Notes: generated by a model not told the origin, from the sequence alone. Counted from the first letter of the stretch, positions 19,733-33,679 are shown. The stretch is DNA of 64,000 nt from Chitinimonas viridis (GCF_030409555.1 NZ_JAUFPU010000001.1:186001-250000); one strand, 5' to 3'. Program-made: numbers and translations.

Positions 19733-19894
19733 ATGAAGAAAGTTGAACTGGAAAAGCTGCGCGGCTTGAAGATCAACACCAAGCTGGCCAAGAGCGACGT
19801 ACCCGATCGTTTCGGCAAGGCCTCGGGCGGCCAGGCGGCTGCCCCAGAACCCAAGGGCCTGCTGGGTGCACTACTGAAGAAGGCGCCCAAGTAG
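19733..19894 (+). CDS. small basic protein downstream of rhlE
   Basis: The 53-residue product starts at ATG 19733 with GAGG 7 nt upstream and opens with MKKVELEKLRGLKINTKLAK. It is Lys-rich (predicted strongly basic), with a central GKASGGQ segment and a C-terminal amphipathic LLGALLKKAPK. It is separated from rhlE by 9 nt and followed at once by a strong terminator, so it is the last gene of an rhlE operon. I do not recognise a family. A role with RNA or the helicase is inference from charge and position. Confidence 0.65.
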   Translation: MKKVELEKLRGLKINTKLAKSDVPDRFGKASGGQAAAPEPKGLLGALLKKAPK

Positions 19895-19913
19895 GCTGCA
19901 CGCGGCAAAGCAG

Positions 19914-19941
19914 AAAGCCGGCACCTTGTGCCGGCTTTTTT
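19914..19941 (+). terminator. intrinsic terminator of the rhlE operon
   Basis: Stem AAGCCGGCAC/GTGCCGGCTT with a 3-nt loop, followed by a T-run, 20 nt after the small gene. Confidence 0.92.
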
Positions 19942-19976
19942 GCGTCCTGACGCCACATTGACCAGGGCATCAGGCA

Positions 19977-20004
19977 ATAAAAAACCCGGCTTGCGCCGGG
20001 TTTT
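19977..20004 (-). terminator. intrinsic terminator of the cold-shock gene
   Basis: Stem CCCGGC/GCCGGG with flanking A4/T4; on the minus strand the T-tract extends to TTTTTTATT. It lies 28 nt after the csp stop. Confidence 0.88.
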
Positions 20005-20031
20005 CGCTACCACTCAAACAGGTCTAATGAA

Positions 20032-20235
20032 TTAGACGGGCTTGATGTTGGAAGCTTGCTTGCCCTTAGGGCCAGTGGTCACGTCGAACGAGACCTTTTG
20101 GTTCTCAGCCAGCGACTTGAAGCCGTTGGATTGAATTTGCGAGAAGTGAGCGAACAGGTCGTCGCCGCCTTCGTCAGGGGTGATGAAGCCGAAGCCCTTG
20201 GAGTCATTGAACCACTTAACGGTACCGGTTGCCAT
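20032..20235 (-). CDS. cold-shock domain protein (CspA family)
   Basis: The 67-residue protein is a complete cold-shock domain with RNP1 KGFGFI and RNP2-like DDLFAHFS, starting [20 protein letters not shown]. It binds single-stranded RNA and DNA and melts secondary structure, consistent with two RNA helicases nearby. AAGGA on the minus strand is appropriately placed before the ATG. It is a single gene with its own terminator. Whether it is the cold-induced or the constitutive paralogue cannot be told. Confidence 0.96.
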   Translation of the reverse strand: MATGTVKWFNDSKGFGFITPDEGGDDLFAHFSQIQSNGFKSLAENQKVSFDVTTGPKGKQASNIKPV

Positions 20236-20439
20236 GATGCTTTTCCTTGTTGGAAATAATGTAAAGAGTGCGGACGATCAAACAAAGGAGGGCGAATCGG
20301 AATACCGCGAGGGTATGAGAACTGCCTGGAACCTACGACTTGAACTGCCTGCAGCGTGCGTTGTACGCGAATCAAACCCGCTTGGCAAAGCATTTCGTCA
20401 AATACCTGCCAAAAACGCGCCAAACGGTCGATTCCGCCC

Positions 20440-20997
20440 CTATTTCGATGCCTTTGTCATGCCCAGAGCGTCCCAACCGGTCTGCCCCAGCTCGCGCAAG
20501 GTGGCGATGTTCTTCTCGAAGATATCGGCCGCATCAGGGAAGGCCGCCACAGCCCTGTCTATGCTGTCCTCGCGCAGCAAATGCAGGGTGGGATAGGGTG
20601 AGCGGTTGCTGTAGTTGCTGATATCGTCCGGCTCGGTATCCGCAAACTGGTACTTCGGGTGAAAACTGGCGATCTGTATCACCCCTTCGAGCTCATGCTC
20701 GGCCACCACCCCGTCGGCCACATCGAGAAACTCGTTGTAATCGAGGAAGTCATTTAGGATGTAGGGGTGGATCAACAAGGTGGTATCAAGTTCTTCTGGG
20801 TCAGCCTCAGCCAGCCTGTCCAGCTCACGGTCCAGGTCTTCCAGCAGGGCATCCAGGTTGCGGGCTTCGCTCACCACCAGGCGCACCTGTTGTTTGACGT
20901 AGACCGCCTTGGCGAAGGGGCAGAGATTCAGCCCTATGACGGCTTTTTCCAGCCAGTCGCGGGTGGCAGTAATGACGGATTCGTGCTCGTTTGTCAT
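20440..20997 (-). CDS. DUF1415 family protein
   Basis: The 185-residue protein begins with the conserved DUF1415 block (VITATRDWLEKAVIGLNLCP then FAKAVYVKQQVRLVVSEA) and keeps the later ASFHPKYQFADTEPDDISNY block. The function of the family is unknown; the conserved Cys, His and acidic residues suggest an enzyme or metal site. I took the ATG at 20997, where family similarity begins; no strong Shine-Dalgarno is visible, and an ATG about 50 nt upstream is possible but would overlap the divergent promoter region. It is divergent from the HD-GYP gene, 64 bp apart. Confidence 0.88.
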   Translation of the reverse strand: MTNEHESVITATRDWLEKAVIGLNLCPFAKAVYVKQQVRLVVSEARNLDALLEDLDRELDRLAEADPEELDTTLLIHPYILNDFLDYNEFLDVADGVVAEHELEGVIQIASFHPKYQFADTEPDDISNYSNRSPYPTLHLLREDSIDRAVAAFPDAADIFEKNIATLRELGQTGWDALGMTKASK

Positions 20998-21061
20998 GGC
21001 GCAATAGGGGAAGCGGATCAGGCTTGCTATTCTACTGCTTAAGTCCACCGGCATCGCCACC

Positions 21062-22345
21062 ATGACAGACACCAGCACCAGCCAACCTACGTATATCGTT
21101 CCTGCGCAATTGCGGCTTGGCCTGTATGTCAGGTTGGAGCTCGACTGGCTGTCGCATCCATTTACCTTCAACCAGTTCAAGATCACCAAGCAGGAGCAGA
21201 TCGACACATTGCGCTCCTTGGGGCTGGAGCGCATACGCATCGACGTCAAACGCAGCGATGTGCAACCCCTGCCCGCCCCGACCGAACCCGAACCGGCCGT
21301 TCCCGCTGCCCAGCGAGAGGCCCAGGACGCTGCCATCGTCGCCAAGCGGGTCAGGGTGGAAAAACTCACCCAGCACCGCACCGCCCTCAATGAATGCGAA
21401 CGCAAATTCCAGGGGGCCGCACGGGCACTCAAGACCATTACCCGCAACCTGTTCGCCCGCCCAGGCGAATCCATGGCAGAAGCCGCCGAGCTGATCAGCA
21501 GCCTGGTGGATTCCATGCTCACCGATCGCGATATCGCCATCCACCTGATGAACGACAAGCTGGGCGGCGAGGAAGTGTATTTCCACCAGCTCAATGTCGC
21601 CGTACTGGCCATGATGCTGGGCAAGCAGCTGCACATGGACAGGGAGCAACTGACCGAGATCGGCATGGGGGCGCTGTTCCACGATATCGGCAAGATGGAG
21701 CTACCCAGCCAGTTGCTGCAGAAGACCGATGCGCTCAGCCCCAGCGAGCAGGATCTGATGATGCGGCATACCCATTACGGACTGGAGATAGGCAAGAAGC
21801 TGGGCCTGACGCCAGAGGCCCTGGCCATCGTGTTCCAGCACCATGAATGCGTGGACGGCAGCGGCTACCCCCATGCCTTGCGCGGCGAAGGCATATTGCC
21901 GTTGTCGCGCCTGGTGGCCATCGTCAATGAGTATGACAACCTCTGCAACCGCCCCAATCCCCGCGACTCGCTCACGCCCTATGAAGCGCTGGCCACCATG
22001 TTCGGCCAGCAGCGTGCTCGTTTCGAGGCACAGGCCCTGGGCATCTTCATCCGCTGCATGGGCGTTTACCCGCCCGGTACCCTGGTGCAGCTCTCCAATA
22101 ATGCGCTGGGGCTGGTCATGGCGGTGAACTCCAGCAAACCGCTCAAACCCACGGTGCTGATCTACGACCCCAGCGTACCCAAGCACGAGGCCATCATCCT
22201 CGATCTGGAGAGCGAGGCCGAGCTCACCATCATCAAGAGCATACGCCCGGGGCAGTTGCCCCAGCAGGTGTTTACCTACCTCAATCCGCGCAAGCGCATG
22301 ACCTACTACTGCGATACCGTACCCGGCCCTACTCAGGGCGCCTGA
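21062..22345 (+). CDS. HD-GYP domain protein, probable cyclic-di-GMP phosphodiesterase
   Basis: The 427-residue protein has an N-terminal DUF3391-like region (about 1-130) and an HD-GYP domain with the catalytic metal ligands FHDIGK (His207, Asp208), later HH at 260-261 and the diagnostic GYP at 268-270 in VDGSGYPHALRGEG. HD-GYP enzymes hydrolyse c-di-GMP to pGpG or GMP and affect motility and biofilm formation. All key residues appear present. There is no transmembrane segment. Its 3' end overlaps by 13 bp the end of the convergent Cys-cluster gene. Confidence 0.92.
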   Translation: MTDTSTSQPTYIVPAQLRLGLYVRLELDWLSHPFTFNQFKITKQEQIDTLRSLGLERIRIDVKRSDVQPLPAPTEPEPAVPAAQREAQDAAIVAKRVRVEKLTQHRTALNECERKFQGAARALKTITRNLFARPGESMAEAAELISSLVDSMLTDRDIAIHLMNDKLGGEEVYFHQLNVAVLAMMLGKQLHMDREQLTEIGMGALFHDIGKMELPSQLLQKTDALSPSEQDLMMRHTHYGLEIGKKLGLTPEALAIVFQHHECVDGSGYPHALRGEGILPLSRLVAIVNEYDNLCNRPNPRDSLTPYEALATMFGQQRARFEAQALGIFIRCMGVYPPGTLVQLSNNALGLVMAVNSSKPLKPTVLIYDPSVPKHEAIILDLESEAELTIIKSIRPGQLPQQVFTYLNPRKRMTYYCDTVPGPTQGA

Positions 22346-22668
22346 TCACCGACCTCCGCATCGGAATCACACCCCTGCCCCGCCGCGATGCGCCGGGCAA
22401 ACCAACGGCGGGCCAGGCCGTGCAAGGGCGTGGGCAGATAAGGCAGATACTGGCCTGGTTGCAGCAACAGGCCACATCCATAACGGCCTGCTTGCGCCTG
22501 CCAGACCAAGGCCGGGCAAGCCCCCTGCCGCATACCAAACATGCGCTGCCCCACCGGGCAGGGCTCGGCCGCGCAACAGACGCCACAGCCGTTGCAAGGC
22601 TCGCCCCAGGCCGGTTTGGCGGGGGCGGCAGCATGCAGATGAATGACTTGATAAACCGAATGAGGCAT
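22333..22668 (-). CDS. Cys-cluster protein (YkgJ-like)
   Basis: The 111-residue protein has the motif CNGCGVCCAAEPCPVGQ near residue 25 and two further Cys residues, in the manner of the YkgJ-type zinc or iron-sulfur Cys-cluster proteins; the function is unknown. The motif spacing CxxCxxCCxxxxCP suggests a metal site. It converges on, and overlaps, the end of the HD-GYP gene. No strong Shine-Dalgarno is visible upstream of the ATG, but the conserved start of the metal motif supports this frame. Confidence 0.75.
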   Translation of the reverse strand: MPHSVYQVIHLHAAAPAKPAWGEPCNGCGVCCAAEPCPVGQRMFGMRQGACPALVWQAQAGRYGCGLLLQPGQYLPYLPTPLHGLARRWFARRIAAGQGCDSDAEVGDQAP

Positions 22669-22680
22669 GGCCCCAGTTTA

Positions 22681-22704
22681 GAGCCTGTTCAAAGCCTTTT
22701 CGCC
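22681..22704 (+). repeat. dispersed 24-bp repeat, copy 2
   Basis: GAGCCTGTTCAAAGCCTTTT followed by CGCC, in the gap between the Cys-cluster gene and the chitinase terminator. It differs from copy 1 at two positions. Confidence 0.7.
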
Positions 22705-22743
22705 CTCTCGCGCCCGCCGGGTTAGCCATCTTGCGGGTTGAAG

Positions 22744-22778
22744 GAAAAAGCACAGCAGGCCTGATGGCCCGCTGTGCT
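22744..22778 (-). terminator. intrinsic terminator of the first GH18 chitinase gene
   Basis: On the minus strand, a 13-bp stem AGCACAGCGGGCC/GGCCTGCTGTGCT (one G-T pair, loop ATCA) runs into TTTTTCC, 18 nt after the chitinase stop codon. Confidence 0.9.
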
Positions 22779-22795
22779 GTCAGGTCAGCACACGA

Positions 22796-25525
<2,730 letters not shown>

Positions 25526-26004
25526 GGTGTTGTTTGCTCCGTGCTTGATGTTGGAAACAAAGTGGGCAGGTAAACCCATTCGACCTCGCCACTCCTTATG
25601 CAAAGGACGCTACCCTTTCTGCCTGAATCGCTACGCTGGCTACTCAGGCCCAGACCGAGGCCGCCATCATGCTATGACAAATACAAAATGTTTTATCTCT
25701 CCATTTAAAATAAAAAACCTATAAATGTAGTGCAGAAAAAATGACTACAAATTGATGCAAAGCAGCAATTCAACCATTAATCCCATACCTGACTGCATGC
25801 ATTGCCGCAAACGCCAAAGTGGTATTGACACCCAACAAAATCCAAGCAAGAAAACCCTCACAATCCCGGTTTAAATCCCGCTGTAACTGCTTATATTTAC
25901 AGCACTTCCACCATAGAAAAACACATCATTAACCGATGCTAATCCAACTTGTATTCTCAGGCCATTCACACACCCAAATAGGGTAAGAAATTTAAATGAT
26001 CAAC

Positions 26005-26283
26005 TCATGAAACCTCATAGCTTTTCATGATGAAATTTATGTAGCGCAGACATTGCAACGCCCTTAAACTACGGCAGGCGGCCGATAGAAAATCCAAATA
26101 AATCAATATCATGCTGCCAATCTGCAACAACATGACTGCATACACCAACCCAGTGCAGAGAATTTTATGCACCAACTCCACAGCGTATAGCTGGTTTGGC
26201 ACACCCACAAAGACGATGAATACGGTGACACAACGCCAGCCGATCGGCATATTCAGTTCGTCACGCCAGGACGAAACTGCCAT
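26005..26283 (-). CDS. doubtful small membrane protein
   Basis: A 92-codon frame (or 81 codons from the ATG at 26250) encodes a product with two hydrophobic segments (VTVFIVFVGV and LVYAVMLLQIGSMILIYLDF) and no recognisable family. It lies in AT-rich DNA, where long frames are less expected by chance than elsewhere here, but it has no good ribosome-binding site. I give it as possible only. Confidence 0.22.
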   Translation of the reverse strand: MAVSSWRDELNMPIGWRCVTVFIVFVGVPNQLYAVELVHKILCTGLVYAVMLLQIGSMILIYLDFLSAACRSLRALQCLRYINFIMKSYEVS

Positions 26284-26438
26284 TGCACGCCTGAAGGATC
26301 AACCGGGTTTCAGGCAGGGGATCGAGGGATTCTCAATAGCAACCTACCCCCTGGACGTCAGCCATTGGAATGAAGGCTTTGGCTTAGACGAGCCACCCTA
26401 GCGGCACTATTGCAATATGACGCTATCCGCCATCAGAA

Positions 26439-26471
26439 CAAAAAAATGGCATGCCACCAGGCATGCCATTT
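26439..26471 (-). terminator. intrinsic terminator of the GH19 chitinase gene
   Basis: On the minus strand a 12-bp perfect stem (AAATGGCATGCC/GGCATGCCATTT, loop TGGT) is followed by T7, 22 nt after the GH19 stop. Confidence 0.92.
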
Positions 26472-26492
26472 CAGCTCACAGTACCGCTGATT

Positions 26493-28436
<1,944 letters not shown>

Positions 28437-28494
28437 GGTCACGCTCCGTCTTAATGTAATGAAGCCCGCCTTGCCTGGCGAGCGACAGCCGGGC

Positions 28495-29502
28495 TCAAAC
28501 GCCGTGGTAGCTGTCGTAGAAACTGGAGAAATCGTTGTCCCAGCGGAAATTGGTAAACGACATGGTGATGCTGGGGCTCAGGCCTTCGACGTAATGCCAG
28601 CAGCCCACCGGCAGGAACAAAATCTCGCCGGGCGCCAGCTCCACATCCAGTACCTGGGCATCGCGCATCAACGGAAAGCGCTGGTAATCGATATCGGCGC
28701 CATCAACCGGGGTATAGCAATGCAGGTCGTTGTAGATCTGCCCCAGCTCCACTGCGGGCACCAGCCGTATGCGCTTGCGCCCCATCACCTGTGCCATGAA
28801 GTTGTTGGTGAGATCATGATGGAAAGGCGTGCGGGTACCGCGCGGGCCAAACCAGAAAAAGCCATTGCCTGGCTTGCCATCCAGGTAAGCGGGCAGTTGC
28901 ACCACGTCATCCCATAGCTCAGCCAGGGCTTCCTTGTTACGGCCGCTATTGTTGGCGGTCATGTAGAAATCATTGGTCTGGCCGCTGTTCTGCACCAAGT
29001 CCACATAATCGGCAAAGCGCATACTGCGCTTGTGTTTGGGCTGGTTCACTTCGTAATTGGCGTCCTGATTGCGCCCAAACTGCACCTCCACCTCGCGTTC
29101 GCCAAAGCGCTCGCGCAGATAGCCAAAATGCCAGCGCGACATGGCGGGCCAGTCGTCCATCATGCCGGTGATGATGACGGGACGATTGAGCGCGTAGAAC
29201 TCCTTGAAGAAGGCATCGCCGCTGATCTGGTGTCGACGGGGTACCTCGTGGGTGCGGCTGTCCAAGCTATTGAGCTTGCGCTGTATGTCCAGCGGCCAGG
29301 TGCGCTTTTTCAGACGGTTGCGCAGGCGGGCAGCACCCGCCAGATAGGGGCTGCTGATGGCCGCCTCCAGTTCGCGGCCTGCCTCCTCGGGGCTGATCCC
29401 GTTGTCCACCATGGTCTGCAGCAGCACGGCCGGGCTGCTCTCCAGCAACAGGTTTTCCGCTATCCAGCGGCGCCATTCGTGGTCTACGCGTCGTACTTCC
29501 AT
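28495..29502 (-). CDS. cupin-like (JmjC-type) Fe(II)/2-oxoglutarate-dependent hydroxylase
   Basis: The 335-residue protein has a helical N-terminus and a cupin_8/JmjC double-stranded beta-helix: [18 protein letters not shown], the HxD iron site in [11 protein letters not shown], and the distal His in [18 protein letters not shown]. Relatives hydroxylate protein or RNA side chains; the target here is unknown. I chose the ATG at 29502 for its GAGG 5 nt upstream; an ATG at 29520 adds six residues. It lies between two chitinase genes on the same strand, 58 nt before the GH19 gene, so a link to chitin use is suggested by position. Cupin_8 genes also occur in glycan-utilisation loci of other proteobacteria. 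Confidence 0.85.
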   Translation of the reverse strand: MEVRRVDHEWRRWIAENLLLESSPAVLLQTMVDNGISPEEAGRELEAAISSPYLAGAARLRNRLKKRTWPLDIQRKLNSLDSRTHEVPRRHQISGDAFFKEFYALNRPVIITGMMDDWPAMSRWHFGYLRERFGEREVEVQFGRNQDANYEVNQPKHKRSMRFADYVDLVQNSGQTNDFYMTANNSGRNKEALAELWDDVVQLPAYLDGKPGNGFFWFGPRGTRTPFHHDLTNNFMAQVMGRKRIRLVPAVELGQIYNDLHCYTPVDGADIDYQRFPLMRDAQVLDVELAPGEILFLPVGCWHYVEGLSPSITMSFTNFRWDNDFSSFYDSYHGV

Positions 29503-29555
29503 TTCGTCCTCGCTTGCCATCCTACCCAGGTTCTAAGGGTGCATACCGCCAGATG

Positions 29556-29596
29556 GGGCGGAGCACCGTGCTCCTTGCAGCAACGGTGCCCCGCCC
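29556..29596 (-). terminator. long hairpin between the second GH18 gene and the cupin-like gene
   Basis: A stem of about 13 bp (GGGCGG.GCACCGT with ACGGTGC.CCGCCC, one mismatch) lies 14 nt after the chitinase stop on the minus strand. There is no T-tract, so it may attenuate or protect the chitinase mRNA rather than stop all transcription into the cupin-like gene. Confidence 0.55.
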
Positions 29597-29609
29597 TATC
29601 CAGCCAGCC

Positions 29610-31649
29610 TTACCTGACTGTGCTCATCTTGGTCATCAGTTCACCATTGGCTGTATCCCCATCCAGCGACCAGCTCATCATGCCGCCCAAACCCTTGGCC
29701 TTGACGTAGTCGATCTTGGTCTGGATGACATCAGGGGTGTCGTAGGACCAGAAGTTGGTACCGTCAAACTTCCACGACTGCTTGGTCACCGGGTGGACAT
29801 AGACATTACCGGGTGCGTTCTTCAGCACCTTGTAGTCCTCTATACCCGCCTCGTAGGTACCACGTGCCGCACCGGTAGCCGCTTGGTAGAGGCCGTTGTT
29901 GGCATTGGTCACGCCGGTCCAGCCCCGGCCATAGAACGGGATGCCAATCACGATCTTGCCCGCAGGCGCACCTGCAGCGAGCAGGCTGTTCACCGCCCCC
30001 TCGATGTTGTAGCTGGCACCCAGGGTAGTCTGTGCATTGGGGCTGGCCGGGTCATTGCTCAGGTGAGAATGGAAGTCCGTCGGTCCCTTGGCATCCCAGC
30101 CGCCGTGGAAGTCGTAGGACATCAGGTTGATCCAGTCCAGATGCTGGCTGTAGAGGGCCGGCTCGGTCATGTCTATCTTGTCCTTGCCTGCACCTATGGC
30201 CACCGTCAGCTTGTACGGCTTGCCGGTAGTGGCCGTCAGCGCATTCAGCTGGGTACGGAACTCCTTCAGCAGCAAGGTGAAGTTCTGCTTGTCGGCCGGG
30301 CTGACGGTGTTGTAGCCAAAGCCCTGCACGCCCGGGAATTCCCAATCGATATCGATGCCATCAAACAGCCCGGCTGCTACACCCGTACCGCCCGCACCGT
30401 CATAGACCGGCAGATTGCCCTTGATGTAGACGTCCACACAGCTCTTCACCAGTTGCTTGCGCAGCGTATCGTTGGCCGATGCTGCCGAGAACCACTTGGA
30501 CCACGACCAGCCACCTAGCGAGATAAAGGCCTTGATACCGGGATACTTGGCCTTGAGCCGCTTGATCTGGCCAAAGTTGCCCCGCAGCGGGCTATCCCAT
30601 TTGTCGGCAACACCATCAACCGAGGTAGCGGCGTCGAAGGACTTGCTGTAATCGGCAAATGGATCGCCGCCATCCCCATTGCCCGACTCGGTGCGGTACT
30701 GGATATCGCACTCGTAACCACCGTTCTTCTGGTAGACATTGCCGAAGGCATAGTTGAGGAAGGTCAGCTTGGCTGCCGAGCCCGAGGTCTCGATATTCTT
30801 GACCTGGTAGTTACGCCCATAGATACCCCATTGCGCAAAATACGACCCGACCTGACGTGCGGTGGGGGTTGGCGTCGGGGTTGGCGTTGGGGTTGGCGTT
30901 GGGGTTGGCGTTGGGGTTGGCGTCGGGGTTGGCGTCGGGGTTGGCGTCGGGGTTGGCGTCGGGGTCGGTGTCGGTGTCGGCGTTGGCGTCGGCGTTGGCG
31001 TCGGGGTGGGCGTTGGCGTCGGGGTGGGCGTGGTGCAAGCGTTCAGGTCTGTCCAGGGCTTGCCACTGCCGGTATTGGCAGACGGTGCCTCACCCATGGT
31101 CCACCACTTGGCCTCGTAGTTGCGGCCGTTGTAAGTCACGCGCTGGCCGGTGGTGTAGGCCGTGCTGGCATTCCAGGCGACAAAGCAACTTACCGGTGTC
31201 GGTGTAGGAGTCGGTGTAGGAGTCGGTGTAGGAGTCGGTGTGGGGGTCGGCGTTGGAGTTGGAGTTGGAGTTGGAGTTGGAGTTGGAGTTGGAGTTGGAG
31301 TTGGAGTTGGAGTTGGAGTTGGAGTTGGAGTTGGAGTTGGAGTTGGAGTTGGAGTTGGGGTAGGTGTCGGCGTAGGGGTGCCGCTGCAGTTCTCGACGAA
31401 GCCCCACAGGGTCGGCGTCGAGGCAGGATTCCAGTTGGCGCCCACGTGGGCGGTATGGGTCTGCAGCGCCTTGTAATTCTTGCTGGTATACGAGGCCAGG
31501 GTATTGGTGGCGTAGGTATTGCCTTCGGCCCATGGAGCGGCGCAGGTAGCAGCCAGCACATTCGGGGCATACAGCAACCCGGCGGTAGCCAGGCTGACGG
31601 TGACAGAACGCAACGCGAAGCGACGGGCCAAGCTTTGGGTACGGTTCAT
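29610..31649 (-). CDS. secreted GH18 chitinase with two CBM5/12 modules
   Basis: The 679-residue enzyme has a signal peptide (1-34, ending NVLA), CBM5/12 (about 35-89), Pro-Thr linker (90-152), CBM5/12 (153-205), a second linker (205-262) and a GH18 barrel (263-679). The catalytic motif is [10 protein letters not shown] near 428-437; [21 protein letters not shown] and SWSLDGD are typical barrel strands. Unlike the chitinase at 22796 it has no C-terminal beta domain and its barrel is of a different GH18 subgroup. The CBMs are near duplicates of those in the other two chitinases. Confidence 0.95.
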   Translation of the reverse strand: MNRTQSLARRFALRSVTVSLATAGLLYAPNVLAATCAAPWAEGNTYATNTLASYTSKNYKALQTHTAHVGANWNPASTPTLWGFVENCSGTPTPTPTPTPTPTPTPTPTPTPTPTPTPTPTPTPTPTPTPTPTPTPTPTPTPTPTPTPTPTPVSCFVAWNASTAYTTGQRVTYNGRNYEAKWWTMGEAPSANTGSGKPWTDLNACTTPTPTPTPTPTPTPTPTPTPTPTPTPTPTPTPTPTPTPTPTPTPTPTPTPTPTPTPTARQVGSYFAQWGIYGRNYQVKNIETSGSAAKLTFLNYAFGNVYQKNGGYECDIQYRTESGNGDGGDPFADYSKSFDAATSVDGVADKWDSPLRGNFGQIKRLKAKYPGIKAFISLGGWSWSKWFSAASANDTLRKQLVKSCVDVYIKGNLPVYDGAGGTGVAAGLFDGIDIDWEFPGVQGFGYNTVSPADKQNFTLLLKEFRTQLNALTATTGKPYKLTVAIGAGKDKIDMTEPALYSQHLDWINLMSYDFHGGWDAKGPTDFHSHLSNDPASPNAQTTLGASYNIEGAVNSLLAAGAPAGKIVIGIPFYGRGWTGVTNANNGLYQAATGAARGTYEAGIEDYKVLKNAPGNVYVHPVTKQSWKFDGTNFWSYDTPDVIQTKIDYVKAKGLGGMMSWSLDGDTANGELMTKMSTVR
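30861..31033 (-). repeat. hexanucleotide tract encoding Pro-Thr linker 2 of chitinase 3
   Basis: About 28 Pro-Thr units with alternating 12-bp patterns (such as CCAACCCCGACG on the minus strand), implying higher-order expansion of paired units. Confidence 0.88.
31194..31380 (-). repeat. hexanucleotide tract encoding Pro-Thr linker 1 of chitinase 3
   Basis: The longest tract in the window: a homogeneous (CCAACT)n block of about 19 units on the minus strand, followed by a 12-bp-period CCGACTCCTACA block. Confidence 0.92.
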
Positions 31650-32084
31650 GCGGTTAACTCCATCCGAGAGTTGGAAGTAAGGTGAGGTAACCGGATGCTT
31701 CGCCCGGCTCGGTTATCGTTTGCCATCGCCCCTCACCGCCAGGCAATGCAAAGTACAGCCATACCACCACATAAGACCGGTATTACTCAAACATCTCAAA
31801 TTGGTCGCTTGTGGTTCTAATCTGGTATTCACGAAAATATGACGTAGTTATGAAGAATGTCAATCCGATTTTCTATATTCCAAGCCGATGCAGCCGGATG
31901 GCATAAATAGAACAAAAAATAAGCAAGCCTGATACAGCAAGGCTTACAGGGTCATGGAACGGGGGAGTACAGATGCCAGCGTGGTGGCAAAGAGAAGTGG
32001 TCTGTTGCGGTTCAGCTACGCAAACGGCCAGTAGGTGCGGGGATTGAATTAGTACGCAATGTATTGCTACTGGAACATAACCAC
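31650..32084. other. AT-richer intergenic region upstream of chitinase 3
   Basis: No gene is seen in these 435 bp. The right part of the chitinase promoter region is AT-rich (31780-31930). TGGTATTCAC at about 31827 resembles TGGTATTGAC at about 25822 upstream of the first chitinase gene; a shared regulator site is possible but unproven. Confidence 0.4.
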
Positions 32085-33242
32085 TTACTGACCACGATCA
32101 TGGCGTACTTCGTGGCCGGAGGATGGTGTCGGAACGGGAACATGCCTCACCACTGGGGAGTCTTCACGCCTTCGGCTACGCATGGCTTGGTCTGACATGG
32201 CCTTCATCAAGTTGTCCGACAACTTGGCATAAGGAGGCCAGAAGCGGTCCTGCCGGAAGAAATCTGGGTTGCCATCCAGCAAGGGATTCTTCACTGTCTT
32301 TGTCACCGCCACCATACTAAGTCGCTCAACCACACCGCGTTGCACCGCATCTGACAACATGTAGTCGATGAAGACATAGGCCGCTTCCAGCTTGGCGCCA
32401 GAGACTTCGCGCGCGATGTTCATGGTATCCAACCAGACAGTATTGCCTTCCTCGAACGGTACCAGAACCCAATGCCTGCCTAGGCTACGCTGACGGGCGA
32501 TCTCGGGCCCATAGCTTGCCACCAGCAGATCTTGCGCCGAAAACTGCGGTGCAACAGTCCAGAATGTACTCACCTGCTGGTAGAGCGCATCCAGGAAACG
32601 TTTAGCCGGGCTGTCCAGTAGTTGCAGCTTTGCTTGGTGCCTGCTGTTGGACTGCACCAAGCTGTCCAGCAGAAAAGGGGGCTCGCCGACAGCCATATAG
32701 GCCAGCGCAACATTCGGTTGCACCTGACCACTGGTCAGCGAGATCTTGCCTCTCCAGCGCTCATCCAAGAGCTCGTTCAGGCGACGAGGCAACTCTTCTG
32801 GCTTGAGCTTGTCCATATTGGCCCAGATGCCGTATGCCCCGCCGCCAAAAGGCACATACAACAACTTTTCGCCTGCCTTTCCCATGGGCAAGTCAGCCAG
32901 TTCGGGTCTTACACGAGCGAAGTTAGGTATGCGACGTGTATCAATAGCTTGAAGCAGACGGGCTCCTCGCCCTTCCTGCATCTGAATGTAGTTAAGCGTG
33001 AAGAAACTAAGGTCAGCTTGATGCCAGCGCATGACTTCAAACATCTGCTCTGGGCCCACCGCAAAAGGCTGGATGATCTCTGCGCGCACATCCAGGTTTC
33101 GCTCCTGCAGCAGCCGATTAACCTGGGCCAGGTCATCTACTGTCACATAGCCTTGCCACGTAAAGATACGCAACACTTCCCCTGCCTGCACGGTACCTGC
33201 CAGGCAAAGCCAGGCCCAAACAACGATAACCATGCGGTGCAT
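32085..33242 (-). CDS. periplasmic spermidine/putrescine-type binding protein, orphan
   Basis: The 385-residue protein has a signal peptide (1-20, ending TVQA) and the opening VLRIFTWQGYVTVDDLAQVN typical of PotD/PotF-like extracellular solute-binding proteins, then YVPFGGGAYGIWANMDKLKP and the hinge region. It is more diverged than PotF (36824). The ATG at 33242 has GGGAGG 7 nt upstream. A terminator at 33571 separates it from potI, so it is not part of the pot operon, and no second permease set is nearby. The C-terminal tail is long and basic. It may share the PotGHI transporter or act as a sensor. Confidence 0.83.
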   Translation of the reverse strand: MHRMVIVVWAWLCLAGTVQAGEVLRIFTWQGYVTVDDLAQVNRLLQERNLDVRAEIIQPFAVGPEQMFEVMRWHQADLSFFTLNYIQMQEGRGARLLQAIDTRRIPNFARVRPELADLPMGKAGEKLLYVPFGGGAYGIWANMDKLKPEELPRRLNELLDERWRGKISLTSGQVQPNVALAYMAVGEPPFLLDSLVQSNSRHQAKLQLLDSPAKRFLDALYQQVSTFWTVAPQFSAQDLLVASYGPEIARQRSLGRHWVLVPFEEGNTVWLDTMNIAREVSGAKLEAAYVFIDYMLSDAVQRGVVERLSMVAVTKTVKNPLLDGNPDFFRQDRFWPPYAKLSDNLMKAMSDQAMRSRRREDSPVVRHVPVPTPSSGHEVRHDRGQ

Positions 33243-33570
33243 GCAGATACCTCCCAGCTGCTGTTGCCGCCGAGTCACAGGCCACACCTAGCTTCCTAAA
33301 TAGGGGAAGCCACCCGTTGAATCCGGCCAGCGTATAGTACAGCGTAGTCACAAAAGGCCATAAGGCAACCCATTCGGCCATTTAGCTTGACCTGAACCGT
33401 CCATTCGGCCCCGCGCCCATTGGCCTTCCATAGCCTTGCACTTGCCGCTCTCGATAACGGCAACCAAGCGTTGCGCATCGGCTACTAACCTAGGTACACA
33501 CTACGCCTTGCTCAGGCGGGCCTATGCATGGATTTAGCTTTGTGCAGCGGTTTTGTGCGTGGCTCCCAGC

Positions 33571-33605
33571 AAAAAAATGCCAGTCAGCGTTCACTGACTG
33601 GCATT
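33571..33605 (-). terminator. intrinsic terminator of the pot operon
   Basis: On the minus strand a 12-bp perfect stem (AATGCCAGTCAG/CTGACTGGCATT) runs into T7, about 105 nt after the potI stop. Confidence 0.92.
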
Positions 33606-33655
33606 GGTCTTAAGGGGCGGCACGCTTGCAGGGAAGCAAGCTAAGGCCGGGCACC

Positions 33656-33679
33656 GAGCCTGTTCAAGGTCTTTTTGCC
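33656..33679 (+). repeat. dispersed 24-bp repeat, copy 3
   Basis: GAGCCTGTTCAAGGTCTTTT followed by TGCC, between the potI stop and the operon terminator. Confidence 0.7.

Larger units (their letters stand above)
25526..26492. other. AT-richer intergenic region between chitinase genes
   Basis: This gap of nearly 1 kb is clearly more AT-rich than its surroundings (especially about 25660-26250). It should hold the promoter of the first chitinase gene (minus strand, right of 25525) and, at its right end, the terminator of the GH19 gene. One weak minus-strand frame at 26005-26283 is listed separately; nothing else is recognisable. Confidence 0.5.

Noticed and set aside
20998-21693. Upstream extension of the DUF1415 frame to 417 codons
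   Set aside because: The extra part is antisense to the HD-GYP gene and rich in Ser/Arg; family similarity starts at 20997.
26111-26401. 96-codon plus-strand frame in the chitinase intergenic region
   Set aside because: No ribosome-binding site and no protein-like character; overlaps the equally weak minus-strand frame.
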